From Candidatus Brachythrix odensensis (lineage in GTDB: Bacteria; Chloroflexota; Anaerolineae; J036; Brachytrichaceae): a stretch of 64,000 bases of DNA. The stretch spans positions 1 to 64,000 of the forward strand of contig JADKDT010000010.1 in assembly GCA_016714465.1 (NCBI GenBank), read 5' to 3'. Position numbers and translations under genes: made by a program. How positions within the stretch are numbered: the first letter of the stretch is position 1; each line of letters starts with the position of its first letter. Shown here in pieces: positions 63,342 through 64,000 of the stretch. The notes under the pieces were generated by a model, which was not told where the DNA came from, made no database searches, and saw only the letters and a program-made list of their open reading frames with translations.

Positions 63342-63675
63342 GCTGAAGCCCGGTGCGTCTGTGGGGTCCACCGGGGGCACGCCAGGACCGATCGAGTCGG
63401 GGCACTCGAAGGCGAGGCGGCGGGCGGCGGCGAATGCGGATCCCGATATTCGAGAGGCGGGGATTGATTTCTTGAACCGGTTGGGCAAGAGCGCCAACGA
63501 ATAGGCCTGGACTGACTACAGGATGAGGCGGACTGGAGGGTTGATGCCGCGGATGAAGGCCTCAACAACACGTAGGCGGGGACGTCAGACCGGCAATACG
63601 GGTTGGGCCGGAATTCGCGGAGGATCGGCGAAAGCGCGGGACAAAGAACTGGCAGAACGGCACCTGGCGGGCGCG
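63342..63675. other. Intergenic region without recognisable gene
   Basis: 334 bases between the LCP stop and the end of the PPOX gene. Only short open frames occur, without family resemblance or ribosome-binding sites. No clear hairpin of the type seen elsewhere and no repeat were found. Confidence 0.5.
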
Positions 63676-64000
63676 CTACGCCGGCACGATCTCAATCGCC
63701 TGCCACTTCGTCCGGCGCAGGGTGTTCATCAGGTCAAAGATGCGCTTCGCAAAACCGAAGCGGGCCTGAAACCAGGCATTGATCTGGACGTCCTCTTCGG
63801 CCGACTTCAAGCGCGCGGTGGCCTTGATCCATTCGCCCTTCGGCTCGCCGCGCTGGCCGCACGGCATGATCCGGACTTGTCCGTTGTTCCGAATGCGCTT
63901 GACTTTGCCCGCGTCGGATACGGTCCGGACGTAAAACTTGCTGTCGTGCTCGACAAACCAGACCGGCGTGGCGACGGTGACACCGCTCTTGCGGACCGTT
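63676..64000 (-). CDS. PPOX-class (F420-dependent type) oxidoreductase, 5' end beyond window
   Basis: 108 residues are visible; the start lies past base 64000. The sequence reads VRKSGVTVATPVWFVEHDSK, FYVRTVSDAGKVKRIRNNGQ, VRIMPCGQRGEPKGEWIKAT and ARLKSAEEDVQINAWF, the order found in PPOX-class F420-dependent oxidoreductases of the split beta-barrel flavin family, with the KVKRIRNN segment diagnostic. They bind FMN, F420 or heme. The C-terminus KWQAIEIVPA matches the family end. Whether this organism makes F420 cannot be told from the window. Confidence 0.85.
   Translation of the reverse strand, partial: TVRKSGVTVATPVWFVEHDSKFYVRTVSDAGKVKRIRNNGQVRIMPCGQRGEPKGEWIKATARLKSAEEDVQINAWFQARFGFAKRIFDLMNTLRRTKWQAIEIVPA

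Noticed and set aside
63235..63504. An 89-codon frame overlapping the LCP end, whose tail (DIREAGIDFLNRLGKSANE) looks protein-like
   Set aside because: Its first half is an out-of-frame shadow of the LCP gene, there is no start signal and the tail matches no family I recognise; a decayed gene remnant cannot be excluded.

Overview
The window is a GC-rich, gene-dense bacterial chromosome segment. It probably comes from a member of the Chloroflexota (Anaerolineae-like). This placement is inferred from protein style, not from a marker tree: a peptide-binding lipoprotein with a VEKEKIVEKVV spacer after its lipobox, threonine/proline-rich linkers behind other lipoboxes, a SpoVS-family protein, a SufCBD-only Fe-S system and a MoxR-DUF58-DUF4129 cluster. 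There is one tRNA gene (Val-CAC), and no rRNA, CRISPR array or prophage.

Layout. 1-3.7 kb: a minus-strand operon-like run (PadR regulator with its own promoter and palindromic operator, four-TM membrane protein, MFS exporter, radical SAM protein, pdxH cut by the window edge). 3.8-7.4 kb: a secreted sugar-dehydrogenase/PKD protein and ettA. 7.6-10.8 kb: a SIS-domain protein plus BadF-type kinase pair for amino-sugar handling, then a lipoprotein that looks like a catalytically dead alpha/beta hydrolase. 10.8-16.4 kb: S10 peptidase, GNAT protein, a second MFS exporter, a tautomerase and homoserine dehydrogenase. 16.4-19.9 kb: sufC-sufB-sufD, in which SufD lacks its normal C-terminal core. 20-25.4 kb: mtnA and an oligopeptide ABC transporter (binding protein and two permeases, no ATPases). 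25.4-26.3 kb: a REP-associated tyrosine transposase flanked by REP palindromes. 26.3-33.1 kb: two peptidases, a DUF3592 protein and polA. 33.2-37.9 kb: DUF4129, DUF58, MoxR and KTSC genes, a membrane protein and the tRNA. 37.9-41.0 kb: a permease pair whose second member is fused to an extracytoplasmic beta-propeller. 41-47.6 kb: methyltransferase, mhqO-mhqD pair, lipoprotein hydrolase, ilvD, SDR and spoVS. 47.8-58.4 kb: a coiled-coil membrane protein, yhdH-like reductase, papain-like protein, a PDH E1-type enzyme, gcvH-gcvPA, lhgO and a TrkA-N membrane protein. 58.5-64 kb: phosphodiesterase, PH-SHOCT protein, LarA-like protein, an LCP cell-wall ligase and a truncated PPOX-family protein.

Three genome-wide habits stand out. 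(1) Many genes have a TANNNT -10 box ending only 5-8 bases before the start codon and no Shine-Dalgarno sequence, which suggests leaderless mRNAs. (2) Many intergenic gaps hold a long, near-perfect inverted repeat whose centre is GCGNAGC but whose outer arms differ from place to place. (3) Twelve genes have full-length homology but broken reading frames, twenty-odd indels in all. These cluster in a few genes and may be residual assembly errors rather than decay, so disrupted genes are typed pseudogene here only to mark the broken frame.
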